DNA of 64,000 nucleotides. Origin: Candidatus Gastranaerophilales bacterium (GTDB lineage Bacteria; Cyanobacteriota; Vampirovibrionia; Gastranaerophilales; Gastranaerophilaceae). The notes under the pieces are model-generated. The model had not been told where the DNA came from and did not search any database. It was given only the letters and a program-made list of their open reading frames with translations. Location of the stretch: positions 1-64,000 of the forward strand of contig CALURJ010000006.1 in NCBI GenBank assembly GCA_944323145.1, read 5' to 3'. This document shows positions 9,044 through 18,003 of the stretch, piece by piece (positions within the stretch are counted from its first letter, which is position 1; the number at the start of each line of letters is the position of its first letter). Position numbers and translations under genes: made by a program.

Positions 9044-10123
9044 TTATGTTATGGCAATTTCCATCAAAGATTTGATAGCCGGCCATTCAAGTTTCCACAG
9101 ACCGGAAGCGTCAAGAGCGTAGTTGCCGACACATGCAAGTTTACAGTCCTTGCACTTGTTAACAGTTTCAATAAACAGCGGATCTTTAATTACATCTTTT
9201 AAAGGTCTGTTTCTAACGCTTATGAAAGGTTTTCTGTCATAGCATCTAAGCATTTCACCGTTTGAATAAATTACGGTTGCAATTCTGGGCCAGTGGCATT
9301 CATAGTATGTTTTTTTATTAATAATGTAATCCATAAAATAATAAGAATTTCTAATCGGATATCCCTGTTTTTTTAATTCCTTAATCTTGACAAACATCTG
9401 AGACAGTTGTTCATTTTCAAGCTCGGTTTCAATAACATTTTCAGCTTCTTCAGGTCTTGAAGCCGCTTTATTAACGGTAAAGTATAATAAAATATCCGCA
9501 TCTTTACAGTATTGTGCGACTTCTTTTATTTGTTCAAAATTAGTCTGGGTTGAAACCGTACAGCATACATAAATTCTCATTTTAGGAGAATGGATTTTAT
9601 GATATTCAATACCTGACATAACCTTGTCGCAGATACCGGGCAGGTGGCGGATATCATCATGCGCTTTTCCGATTGCGTCCAACGATACAAACATTAAGTC
9701 CGTATATTTTGCAAAATCAGGATTTGTTTCAAGGTACCATCCGTTTGTTGCAATTTTTGTATACAGACCTGCATCATGCGAAGCTTTGCAAATTTGAGCA
9801 AAATCCTGCCTTAATAAGGGTTCCCCGCCCCACAAAATACTGTCCATATAGCCGATTTGTCCTGCTTCTGTTAATAATCTTACAATCTCATCAGTCGGCA
9901 TGTCATCGGTGCCTTTTTTAGATTTCCAGAAGCAAAAATCGCAGTCACAGTTGCACATACTTGTGACCATCAATGAAAAACACAACGGTTTCGGGGTTTT
10001 AGAAAGACGGCTTGCAATGCATTCAAGCGCCCCCCCCCCGAGGTGTCTGTAATATTTTAAACGTTCAAAAGTCATTTTATTTCTTGATTCGTGTTTAACT
10101 TCGTTTTTTTCTTTTGTAATCAT
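9044..10123 (-). CDS. Radical SAM protein with G10 tract in its 5' end
   Basis: A radical SAM enzyme of 359 residues. The cluster motif is in TSMCNCDCDFCFWKSKKG (Cys57, 61, 64), followed by LWGGEPLLRQDF and KIATNGWYL. Near the C-terminus CKDCKLACVGNY gives three cysteines for a SPASM/twitch-type auxiliary cluster. It follows an activase-like gene and precedes the SLBB exporter gene on the same strand. Codons 29-32, before the catalytic core, are encoded by ten consecutive G bases, rare in such an A/T-rich genome: a one-base slip would end translation before the Fe-S motif. An internal ATG (codon 17) is also upstream of the tract. The substrate is unknown. Confidence 0.85.
   Translation of the reverse strand: MITKEKNEVKHESRNKMTFERLKYYRHLGGGALECIASRLSKTPKPLCFSLMVTSMCNCDCDFCFWKSKKGTDDMPTDEIVRLLTEAGQIGYMDSILWGGEPLLRQDFAQICKASHDAGLYTKIATNGWYLETNPDFAKYTDLMFVSLDAIGKAHDDIRHLPGICDKVMSGIEYHKIHSPKMRIYVCCTVSTQTNFEQIKEVAQYCKDADILLYFTVNKAASRPEEAENVIETELENEQLSQMFVKIKELKKQGYPIRNSYYFMDYIINKKTYYECHWPRIATVIYSNGEMLRCYDRKPFISVRNRPLKDVIKDPLFIETVNKCKDCKLACVGNYALDASGLWKLEWPAIKSLMEIAIT
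10030..10039. repeat. Homopolymer C10 (G10 on coding strand)
   Basis: Ten identical G/C bases lie within codons 29-32 of the radical SAM gene. Tracts of this length are known slippage sites for phase variation in other bacteria; whether it varies here is untested. Confidence 0.9.
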
Positions 10124-10238
10124 CTCTATCCTCTTACTCCTCAGATATAATGTTTAATGTTCGTAACGTAACATGAATAAAATCACTTATCAAGAAAAAT
10201 TAGACAAATGGATACCAATAAGTAGTATAACTTTACAA

Positions 10239-11393
10239 TTATTTTTTTCTTAGTCTTTTTTTTCGTTTAACCAAATCTACAAAAGCTTCAATACGCGTAA
10301 TATAACCGGCTTTTCCTGTCTGCTCATCCAATACAAGCGACATAACCGGAATATCTTCTTCACGGCTGACCTTCGGAAGGATATTTTGAGCAACTATCTC
10401 AGGCATACAAGAAAACGGTGAAATATGTATGACTCCGTCTATACCATGTTTTGCAGCATAAACAGTATCCCCTATTGTTTCAATACATTCACCGCCGATT
10501 GCCCTTTTCATGTAGTCCTTGGAATATCTTACACTGCGTTCGCGGTGAGACTCTTTTCGATAAAAAAGCGACGGTTTTAAAACATGTTCAAGCCAGTCGC
10601 CGAACATAATCTGACGCTGAACTTCCACTCCCATTTCACCTAGCTCTTTTTCTATATTCTGGTTAGTGTAAGGGTCAAGCAATACAAAAAACTCTCCGAT
10701 TAAATATATTACAGGAACCTCTTTATTTCTATCTATCGGAATTTTTTTAAAATCTTCTATTATTCTCTTTTTTAAATGTTTTGCACCCAAGACGGAATTT
10801 GTTTCATCAGTAATTTTCAACCACTTTTCATAACACTTTTCGGCATCACCTTTATGTAATTCTCTCGGCCTTGTGTAAAATAAAAGTCGTTCTGCCGTAT
10901 CTATTGCAAAAAATTTGTTAAACCCGAGGCTGAATCCTTTATAATACCTGTAAGGATTAATACAGTGCGTTACATGCCAAAAAGCCTGAAGTGTCTGTTT
11001 CATCTTGCTTTTATACATGTCAAAAATAACCATGTCAAAATCATAGCCCATTGATTTTAAAGTTTTTTGAGCCATCTTTGTATAATTGCCCAAACGGCAT
11101 GACCCGGGCGCCTGAAACATCATTAAAGTATTTGCACCTTTATCAAGCGACATTATATAATTTGCAAGATTAAGCTTATAAGGCAGACATATACCCTCAA
11201 TACTATTTCTCACCCCGAGCTCCAACGCTTCATTGCTGTTTGCAGGCGGAATAACAACTTTCGCTCCTAACGAAACAAGCAGCGCTTTTAATGGGATATC
11301 AATTCTTCCCATTCTCGGCCATGCAATTATACGATCTTTGGCCGGAATTTTATTCTCCATTTTATTCTTTTCGTACTTTTCAGCAGCTTTCAT
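10239..11393 (-). CDS. Acyl-CoA dehydratase activase-related protein (DUF2229-like), paralogue 2
   Basis: The 384-aa protein resembles the stand-alone 'CoA-substrate-specific enzyme activase-related' proteins akin to the D-component/HgdC-associated domain of 2-hydroxyacyl-CoA dehydratases. It lacks an N-terminal ASKHA ATPase domain. Conserved cysteines appear in EGICLPYKLN (Cys69), GSCRLGNY (Cys99) and SPFSCMPEI near the C-terminus, likely ligands of an Fe-S cluster. The ending GKAGYITRIEAFVDLV closely matches the end of the 363-aa paralogue two genes upstream. Members of this family accompany 2-electron radical-type reductions; the partner enzyme is not in the window. Function is therefore open. 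Confidence 0.7.
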   Translation of the reverse strand: MKAAEKYEKNKMENKIPAKDRIIAWPRMGRIDIPLKALLVSLGAKVVIPPANSNEALELGVRNSIEGICLPYKLNLANYIMSLDKGANTLMMFQAPGSCRLGNYTKMAQKTLKSMGYDFDMVIFDMYKSKMKQTLQAFWHVTHCINPYRYYKGFSLGFNKFFAIDTAERLLFYTRPRELHKGDAEKCYEKWLKITDETNSVLGAKHLKKRIIEDFKKIPIDRNKEVPVIYLIGEFFVLLDPYTNQNIEKELGEMGVEVQRQIMFGDWLEHVLKPSLFYRKESHRERSVRYSKDYMKRAIGGECIETIGDTVYAAKHGIDGVIHISPFSCMPEIVAQNILPKVSREEDIPVMSLVLDEQTGKAGYITRIEAFVDLVKRKKRLRKK

Positions 11394-11414
11394 ATAATTT
11401 ATACTAGCATAAAT

Positions 11415-12395
11415 TTAACAAATCATTACAGGATTTGAATAAATCCACGGTTTTCCATTTAGAAAAACCTCTATCCTGTATTTTCCGTTTTGGCCAGTCT
11501 CATATTTTAATACTTTAGAATTTTCTTCTCTGACACATTTACCGTCATATATTATTTTAATTTGAGATTTAACAGAAAGTTTTACGAAAATACATCTGTT
11601 ATCCACTGAAATTAAAGGGATTTCATCCCTTACATGTCTGTTTATAATTATATTGTTTCCTGATTTTAATGAATTTAAAATAATTTGTTTTTGTTCTTCA
11701 AAATTATCAGGAATTTTTTCTTTTAGTGTAATTATATTTGCAAGCGTTCTGAAACATGTTTTATACGGAAAAACTTTTACAGGGAAAATGTACTTGGAAA
11801 TCTTCAGGGCATGAGCATCAACCCCGCCTATTGCCGGAACAATTTCAGATGTTTGACGGTTCAAATCGTCCCACCATTTTAGAGTTTCAGGATGAGGACC
11901 TTTTATAAGGTTATGTTTAAACAAATAAGCATAAGCAATCTTAAAAATATTGCTTTCATCGTAGTTATCCGCCCAATCAGAAAACCAGTTCCAAATTTCA
12001 ACACCGTCGGGAGCTATTGATTTGTCAGACCATTTTAGAGGTTTTGCATGATTTCTTCTGTTTTCGGACTCATCGGGGTGAGCGGCAAAGCCAAATCCAC
12101 CCTGCCTTCTAACATCTTCTATATAAACATTCGGATTATTAGGCTGAATAACATTGTTAATATTAAGGGCAAGATAATGATTACAGTTTTGAGGTGAAAT
12201 TTCTTCTCCTTTAATTACGCAAACATCATTATAGATACCTTCTTCTATTGCCAACGAGTTATGATCGGTTATTATAATCCAGTCTAAACCCGCATTTTTT
12301 GCCGATTTTGAAATTTCATAAATATCGCCGGTTCCGTCCGAAAACTTTGAATGAATATGTACTGCTCCAGTATAATAAAATAATTTTTTTTTCAT
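11415..12395 (-). CDS. PHP-domain metal-dependent phosphoesterase
   Basis: The N-terminus carries a PHP-domain signature: HIHSKFSDGTG (His13, His15, Asp20) and ITDHNSL (Asp44, His45), which bind a cluster of two or three divalent metals. Further ligands may be in GEEISPQNCNHYLAL, FAAHPDE and IGGVDAHA. Family members hydrolyse phosphoesters such as histidinol phosphate or nucleotide 3',5'-bisphosphates; this 326-aa form with a C-terminal beta-rich region (from about 240) resembles uncharacterised 'PHP domain-containing' proteins. Its ATG directly follows the stop of the 363-aa activase-like gene, and the other paralogue follows 21 bases after its end, so the three form one tight operon. Confidence 0.8.
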   Translation of the reverse strand: MKKKLFYYTGAVHIHSKFSDGTGDIYEISKSAKNAGLDWIIITDHNSLAIEEGIYNDVCVIKGEEISPQNCNHYLALNINNVIQPNNPNVYIEDVRRQGGFGFAAHPDESENRRNHAKPLKWSDKSIAPDGVEIWNWFSDWADNYDESNIFKIAYAYLFKHNLIKGPHPETLKWWDDLNRQTSEIVPAIGGVDAHALKISKYIFPVKVFPYKTCFRTLANIITLKEKIPDNFEEQKQIILNSLKSGNNIIINRHVRDEIPLISVDNRCIFVKLSVKSQIKIIYDGKCVREENSKVLKYETGQNGKYRIEVFLNGKPWIYSNPVMIC

Positions 12396-13487
12396 CTATT
12401 TAACGGCACTTGTAAACATTTTTTCTTTTTTAAGAGTAATAATTTCATCCGTTCTGACAACAGCTTGAGATTTTTTAGAAATCATTGCACGTTTCTTTCT
12501 CATAAGCATATCGACAAATGCTTCCAATCGGGTTATAAATCCAGCTTCTCCGGTATGTTCGTCTATTGTCAGATGAATTAATGGCATGTTTTTTTCTTTA
12601 CAATGATAAGCTATTTCATCAACCATCAAAGAATCCGGTCCGCAGCCGAATGCTGACAATGCAATAATACCGTCAACCTTGCGGTTATTTAAAAAATGTG
12701 CAGCTGTTCCTGTTAATTCCAATTCATTTGCCCAATATTGAATTTCATCAAGGTTTTCTATAGCATTCAATGCATCCTCACGGGAAACATTCAAAGATGT
12801 ATAAACTTTTACATCCATTTTTTCAAGCTTTTTGATTATATCCAAAGAAATTCTCTCGTCAAAAAGATTATACCCATGCCCCATAATAACAACAGATAAA
12901 GGTTTAACAATATCAGCGGTTTTATTTACATATCTGCCGTTTACTGCATTATCCAGAGCTTCATGATAAGGCAGACCGGCTTGAGTCATTTTAAAAAAAT
13001 TGTCATACAGCTCAAAACCTTTTTGCACGGCTTTTTTTATTTCTTTTTTATTGGTAATACCGAATGCCAGCGCAGTCTCAATACAAAAATCATTCAATCC
13101 GATATTTTCTGTCTTGTCCAGAGTCGGCTCAATCATTGTAAACTCACGGTCAATTACGTTTCTGATAATCTCTGGCAGCCCTCTTATTTTGCTGCAGTTG
13201 TTAATTTTGTAACCAGTTGATTGAATTGACGGGACAAAAATACATTCACAGCCTTTGTCCAAAAGATTTACAACATGCCCGACATAAACTTTTATAGGAA
13301 GACAGGTATCGGAAACAACATACTTTGCACCTTCATTAATAATTTTTGTTGTAGTTTTATCAGACAGTATAACTTCAATACCTAAAGAATTGAAGAACCC
13401 TAAATAAAAAGGATAGTTATTATAATATGAAATTGCTCTTGGGATTCCGACTCTGCGGGGAAAAGATTTATTCATTATTGTTTGCAC
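12396..13487 (-). CDS. Acyl-CoA dehydratase activase-related protein (DUF2229-like), paralogue 1
   Basis: First gene of the minus-strand operon. The 363-aa sequence opens with RRVGIPRAISYYNNYPFYLGF, typical of DUF2229 proteins related to 2-hydroxyglutaryl-CoA dehydratase activation. Cysteines in SDTCLPIK (Cys62), CECIF (80, 82), NNCSKIRG (98) and SAFGCGPDS near 280 parallel those of the second paralogue, and both end with GxAGxITRxEAFVD, so they may form a heterodimer around an Fe-S cluster. No dehydratase alpha/beta subunit is seen nearby, so the electron acceptor is unknown. The start ATG could also be at codon 5; no strong ribosome site decides this. Confidence 0.72.
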   Translation of the reverse strand: MQTIMNKSFPRRVGIPRAISYYNNYPFYLGFFNSLGIEVILSDKTTTKIINEGAKYVVSDTCLPIKVYVGHVVNLLDKGCECIFVPSIQSTGYKINNCSKIRGLPEIIRNVIDREFTMIEPTLDKTENIGLNDFCIETALAFGITNKKEIKKAVQKGFELYDNFFKMTQAGLPYHEALDNAVNGRYVNKTADIVKPLSVVIMGHGYNLFDERISLDIIKKLEKMDVKVYTSLNVSREDALNAIENLDEIQYWANELELTGTAAHFLNNRKVDGIIALSAFGCGPDSLMVDEIAYHCKEKNMPLIHLTIDEHTGEAGFITRLEAFVDMLMRKKRAMISKKSQAVVRTDEIITLKKEKMFTSAVK

Positions 13488-13570
13488 AACCCTGTATTAT
13501 AAAATTTCTACAACTGATATTCCGGAGCATACTACAAGCATAGAAAAGAAGCAAATAAAAAAATTAAAAT

Positions 13571-14347
13571 CTAACAATTAATAAGATCTACGCCTTTTTG
13601 TTCCGGAGTTCCATTCAATAGTTTTGAGAATATACTTCGCATCGGAAGTTTAGGATTGTAATCAGGCGTATCTACAAATTCTTTTAAGTTAATTTCCCCT
13701 ATTTTTTTAGCATCATTAATACTTATGTTATAAGGATAAATATATTCAATAGCTTCTTTTCTCTGTTTAAACAGAGATGATTTGCTCGCAGGTTCACCAT
13801 ATTCCAAATGTAAAGCTAGTTTAGGACAAATTTTATCAACTGCAAATTTCACGGCCTTAGCTTCTGACAAACCTTCTTCCATCTTTAAATTAATAAAATT
13901 ATCTATTTTAGGAGTCATTTTTGAACTGAAACATTTTAACATGATATTTTGACTGCGTATTGAAAGTTTACGTTTATCTAATTTATCAGTAGGAATTCGC
14001 AAAATAACAAGTTCATCCTCTCCTTTTGCAGCATGCTCTACAAGTTTTTCTATCAAAGAATAATAGTATCTTGATTTTAAACGGCTCCAGATTTTAAATA
14101 AATTTGTCAGTTCAACAGCAAATATACCTGCTCCGAACAAATCATCCTGATAAGGAAAAATAAAACCAGACTTTTTAATAGAGTTATAAGCTGATTTAGA
14201 TGTCAAATGATATATAAACCGCGGGACTTTATGCTTTCCTATTACCGGCGTACGAGGGCATAGTGGAACATTTTGTATTTTTATCATTCTTTGATTAATC
14301 CTTTTATAATTTTTACAAAAATCTGTAAACAAATTTTTTTGCGTCAC
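13571..14347 (-). CDS. Hypothetical protein with YHLTS...SGFI motif
   Basis: I do not recognise the whole 258-aa protein. Residues around 44-66 read FIYHLTSKSAYNSIKKSGFI, then GAGIFAVEL, a pattern like the N-terminal strand-helix of ADP-ribosyltransferase-fold proteins (RNA 2'-phosphotransferase, DarT or similar, where an H-x-T and a later glycine turn hold NAD). A matching catalytic Glu cannot be assigned by eye. The rest is basic and helical, with no signal peptide or membrane segment. The GTG start has no good ribosome site; an ATG at 14287, after an AAGGA, is a plausible alternative giving 238 residues. It is divergent from rarA by 63 bases. Confidence 0.6.
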   Translation of the reverse strand: MTQKNLFTDFCKNYKRINQRMIKIQNVPLCPRTPVIGKHKVPRFIYHLTSKSAYNSIKKSGFIFPYQDDLFGAGIFAVELTNLFKIWSRLKSRYYYSLIEKLVEHAAKGEDELVILRIPTDKLDKRKLSIRSQNIMLKCFSSKMTPKIDNFINLKMEEGLSEAKAVKFAVDKICPKLALHLEYGEPASKSSLFKQRKEAIEYIYPYNISINDAKKIGEINLKEFVDTPDYNPKLPMRSIFSKLLNGTPEQKGVDLINC

Positions 14348-14410
14348 AAAAGAGTGTTTACCATAAGTGTTAAATTTTTAAGTGATATAATATAAAATAA
14401 AAGGATTAAT

Positions 14411-15727
14411 ATGGAGCAAAAATCTCTTTTTGAAAATGAAAACAATCAGCCTCTGGCATCAAGAATGAGACCGCGCGATTTGGATGAATTTGCCGGTCAG
14501 CAGCATTTGATAGGCGAAGGGAAAATACTTAGAAAATTTATAGAAGAAGATAAAATTTCCTCAATGATTTTCTGGGGGCCGCCGGGTGTGGGCAAAACTA
14601 CTCTTGCAAGCATTATAGCAAACAGAACGAATTCTGCATTTATAACATTTTCTGCGGTCACAAGCGGGATAAAAGAGATTAAAACCGTAATGACACAGGC
14701 CGAAGAAGCTAGGAAAATGGGGCAGAAAACGATTGTTTTTGTTGATGAAATTCACAGATTTAATAAAGCTCAGCAGGATGCATTTCTGCCGTTTGTAGAA
14801 AAAGGAAGTATTATTTTAATCGGCGCGACAACAGAAAATCCTTCGTTTGAAGTCAACGGTGCACTTCTTTCAAGATGTAAAGTTTTTGTACTTCAAGGGT
14901 TAAAAACAGAAGATTTAGTTAAACTTTTAAAGCGTGCAATTACTGATAAACGCGGTTTTGGCAGCCAAACAGTACACATAAACGACGATCAGCTTGAAAT
15001 TATTGCGAAATTTGCCAACGGAGATGCAAGGAATGCACTTTCCACTCTTGAAATGGTTATACTGAACGGAGAAGTATCACAAAACGGAGAAATAACCGTA
15101 ACCGAAGAAACTCTTGAGCAGTGTATATCTAAAAAATCTCTGCTTTATGACAAAAACGGAGAAGAACATTACAATATAATATCTGCATTACATAAATCTA
15201 TGAGGAATTCCGATCCTGATGCGGCAGTATACTGGCTTGCAAGAATGCTTGAAGCCGGAGAAGACCCTCTGTATATAGCAAGACGCGTAACAAGATTTGC
15301 AAGCGAAGATGTCGGGTTATCCGATCCGCATGCCCTAGAAATTGCTGTTGCAGCATATCATGCCTGTCATTTTATAGGAATGCCGGAATGCTCAGTTCAT
15401 TTAACTCAGGCTGTTATCTATATGTCGCTTGCACCGAAATCTAACGCCATGGAAGTTGCATATAATACGGCTAAAGCAGATGCAATAAAGGAGCTTGCCG
15501 AACCTGTTCCGCTTGTTATAAGAAATGCGCCGACAAGGCTTATGCGGGAGCTAAATTACGGTAAAGGCTACCAGTACGCTCATGATACGGAAGAAAAATT
15601 AACAAACATGCAGTGCCTGCCCGATTCTCTGCTCGGCAGAGAATATTACCGCCCAACAGAACAAGGATTGGAAGCTAAATATAAAGCCAAGTTAGAAAAA
15701 ATTAAAGAGTGGAAAAGAACACATTAA
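14411..15727 (+). CDS. rarA: Replication-associated recombination protein A (RarA/MgsA)
   Basis: A AAA+ ATPase that acts at stalled replication forks and gaps. Sequence shows [12 protein letters not shown] at the N-terminus, Walker [10 protein letters not shown] (56-64), Walker [18 protein letters not shown], sensor [12 protein letters not shown] and an arginine finger in LLSRCKVF. The C-terminal MgsA tetramerisation domain includes [12 protein letters not shown] and [15 protein letters not shown]. The 438 residues are full length. An AAAGGATTAAT ribosome site precedes the ATG. Its 3' end overlaps the convergent EamA gene by four bases. Confidence 0.95.
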   Translation: MEQKSLFENENNQPLASRMRPRDLDEFAGQQHLIGEGKILRKFIEEDKISSMIFWGPPGVGKTTLASIIANRTNSAFITFSAVTSGIKEIKTVMTQAEEARKMGQKTIVFVDEIHRFNKAQQDAFLPFVEKGSIILIGATTENPSFEVNGALLSRCKVFVLQGLKTEDLVKLLKRAITDKRGFGSQTVHINDDQLEIIAKFANGDARNALSTLEMVILNGEVSQNGEITVTEETLEQCISKKSLLYDKNGEEHYNIISALHKSMRNSDPDAAVYWLARMLEAGEDPLYIARRVTRFASEDVGLSDPHALEIAVAAYHACHFIGMPECSVHLTQAVIYMSLAPKSNAMEVAYNTAKADAIKELAEPVPLVIRNAPTRLMRELNYGKGYQYAHDTEEKLTNMQCLPDSLLGREYYRPTEQGLEAKYKAKLEKIKEWKRTH

Positions 15728-16647
15728 AAACTCTTTGAAATTGTTTCTTTAACTGAACCGCGAGAATTCGGTAAATTTTTTCTTGTTACCGCAAGAAATA
15801 CACCGAACAGAATTAAAAGAACCCCAATTGAAATTCTTAAAGTTAAATGCTCATTAAAAAATACAATCCCGAAAAATATTGCGGTCAAGGGTTCTAATGC
15901 CCCGAGAATTGCCGTTTTTGTCGAGCCGATAAGTTTAATTGCAACATTTATTGTTTCCAGCGATATAATCGTAGGGAGCAGCGCAAGGCCCGTTACATAA
16001 AGCCACAATACCGGTTTGTCAATGATTTGCAGTTCGGTACAGAATTTTAAATTGACAATATATACAAGAAGCCCGAAAAGCATTACATAAAAACTCATTT
16101 TTAAACTGTTCATGTGTTTAATTGTTTTAATATTTTTTACACCCACGATATACAAAGCATACAAAAGCGCAGATGCAAAAACCGCAGTAACACCATGTAT
16201 ATTTAAACTCATTCCCGACTTGCCGTGATACAAAAGAACAATACCTGTAAAAGTCAACAGAATTGAAAAAATTACCGTTTTTGTCATTTTTTCTTTAAAA
16301 AACAAAGACATTATAATAGCGACAAGCACAGGATAAATAAAAAGAATTGTACATGCTATTCCCGCTTCAATATATTTAAAAGCTTCAAAAAGCGTCAGAG
16401 ATGAGAGAGAAAAAAACAAACCCAGAATTAAAAGGAAGAAAAACTCCTTGAGCGTAATATGCAAAGACATTTTTTTTATAAACTTGAGCCAGATTCCGTA
16501 TAGCAAAACAGCAATTGCATACCTGTAAAACAATACGGAATTAACACCTATTCCGTTTGCAAACAAAGGGAGTGCAAACAGGGGATTTGTTCCGTAGCTC
16601 GCCGAAGCTATTGCCCCGTTGATTATACCTTTTGTGTTCCTTTTCAT
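15724..16647 (-). CDS. EamA/DMT-family transporter
   Basis: A 307-aa membrane protein with about ten hydrophobic helices in two EamA halves (roughly residues 10-145 and 150-290), the layout of the drug/metabolite transporter superfamily. The second half has the family-typical LEPLTAIFFGIVFFNEHLT helix-loop ('EP...A...G...L.E'). The substrate is not predictable; characterised relatives export amino acids, sugars or metabolites. It is a single-gene unit, convergent with rarA and divergent from tyrA, with a short promoter-sized gap before the ATG. Confidence 0.85.
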   Translation of the reverse strand: MKRNTKGIINGAIASASYGTNPLFALPLFANGIGVNSVLFYRYAIAVLLYGIWLKFIKKMSLHITLKEFFFLLILGLFFSLSSLTLFEAFKYIEAGIACTILFIYPVLVAIIMSLFFKEKMTKTVIFSILLTFTGIVLLYHGKSGMSLNIHGVTAVFASALLYALYIVGVKNIKTIKHMNSLKMSFYVMLFGLLVYIVNLKFCTELQIIDKPVLWLYVTGLALLPTIISLETINVAIKLIGSTKTAILGALEPLTAIFFGIVFFNEHLTLRISIGVLLILFGVFLAVTRKNLPNSRGSVKETISKSF

Positions 16648-16724
16648 CCAATCTCCTCAATTATAACAATATATATTAAGGAGATAAAAAAATCAATTTA
16701 AAAATTTAATGCTATAATGAATTT

Positions 16725-17492
16725 ATGAAAATAGGAATTATCGGTTTAGGCCTTATAGGCGGCTCATTATTTAAAGATTTAAGAAAAGCTTATGATGTAA
16801 TTGCGGTATCTCAATCACAAAGCGGAGAAAACATTTTTAAATCTTATGATGTTTTAAAAGACAGGGATATTGTCTTTGTCTGCACTCCGATGAATAAAAC
16901 TTTAAATGTGCTTGATGAACTTGAAAATATTTTACCGCCTGAAACAACAGTTACTGATGTGTGCAGTCTGAAAGAATTTGTATACAAAAAGAAACGTCCT
17001 TACAATTTTATTCCTTCTCACCCTATGGCCGGAACCGAACATAAAGGATATGAAAACTCGTTTGAAGGCCTTTTTAAAGGAGCAAAATGGGTAATTATCG
17101 GAAGGCAGGAGGACAAGAAGGCAAGAGGGCAGGCTTTATTAATAGAAATTATCAATTACGTCGGTGCAAAACCGGTTTTTATGACTGCACAGGAACATGA
17201 TGAGGCAGCGGCAATGATTTCCCACATGCCCATGGTTATCGCACAGGCCCTAATGCTTGCGGCAAAAGATAATCATGCGGCACTTGAAATTGCATCAAGC
17301 GGTTTTCGCGACATGACACGCCTTGCACTTTCTAACGAAGAAATGGCCTGCGATATGGTTTCCATGAACCACAAAAATATAGAGCAGGCGATTTTAAAGC
17401 TCTATAAAGCAGTTGGGGATTTGACACGCGGGGATTATCCAAAAACTATCGGAGAAATCAAACAGATACGCTCAAAAATGTTTTTGAAATAG
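16725..17492 (+). CDS. tyrA: Prephenate dehydrogenase (TyrA)
   Basis: Converts prephenate to 4-hydroxyphenylpyruvate (or arogenate to tyrosine) with NAD(P). The protein begins with the Rossmann motif IGIIGLGLIGGSL and contains HPMAGTEHKGYENS and SHMPMVIAQALM, both hallmarks of the family. At 255 residues it is a minimal catalytic form without an ACT or chorismate mutase domain. Codons around 17100-17140 are an all-purine-like stretch (coding GRQEDKKARGQ) that resembles the purine-rich intergenic repeats near 32.7 and 52.95 kb. It heads a plus-strand run ending with mtnA. Confidence 0.92.
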   Translation: MKIGIIGLGLIGGSLFKDLRKAYDVIAVSQSQSGENIFKSYDVLKDRDIVFVCTPMNKTLNVLDELENILPPETTVTDVCSLKEFVYKKKRPYNFIPSHPMAGTEHKGYENSFEGLFKGAKWVIIGRQEDKKARGQALLIEIINYVGAKPVFMTAQEHDEAAAMISHMPMVIAQALMLAAKDNHAALEIASSGFRDMTRLALSNEEMACDMVSMNHKNIEQAILKLYKAVGDLTRGDYPKTIGEIKQIRSKMFLK

Positions 17493-17532
17493 TAATAAAT
17501 TTATTTTCTTAAAATTATGATATAATATTTGC

Positions 17533-18003
17533 ATGAAGATTTTAGGAATTGATCCGGGGCTTGGAATAGTAGGCTACTCTATTGTTGAATATGATGGAGA
17601 AACACCTGTACTTTTGCATTCAGGTTCTATACAAACACAAAAAGGCGCAAGAGAATCTGCAAGATTATTAGAAATATTTAACGATATGAATTCTATCGTT
17701 GACAGATATAAACCGGATTGTGCTGCAATTGAAAAACTGTTCTTCTTCCGCAACAGAACAACTGTTATGCCGGTTGCCCATGCCCGCGGAGTTATTTTGA
17801 CGGTACTGGAAAAATTCGGGGTGCCGATTTATGAATACACTCCCATGGAAGTTAAACAGGTCTTAACAGGATACGGCAGAGCCGATAAAAAAGAAGTGGA
17901 ACAAATGGTCAAATTATCTCTCGGCGTTGATGCTTTGCCAAAACTTGACGACACTGTAGATTCTATTGCGATTGCAATTTGTCATACAAGGACAAGAGTA
18001 TGA
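17533..18003 (+). CDS. ruvC: Holliday junction resolvase RuvC
   Basis: The endonuclease that cuts four-way junctions in homologous recombination. It has the RNase H-like fold signature MKILGIDPGLGIVGYSIVE with catalytic Asp7, AAIEKLFFFRNRTTVM with the catalytic Glu, and DDTVDSIAIAICH with the C-terminal Asp pair. The length, 156 aa, is normal. Its stop TGA shares bases with the ATG of the following protease gene (ATGA), so the two are coupled. No ruvA or ruvB is in the window. Confidence 0.95.
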   Translation: MKILGIDPGLGIVGYSIVEYDGETPVLLHSGSIQTQKGARESARLLEIFNDMNSIVDRYKPDCAAIEKLFFFRNRTTVMPVAHARGVILTVLEKFGVPIYEYTPMEVKQVLTGYGRADKKEVEQMVKLSLGVDALPKLDDTVDSIAIAICHTRTRV

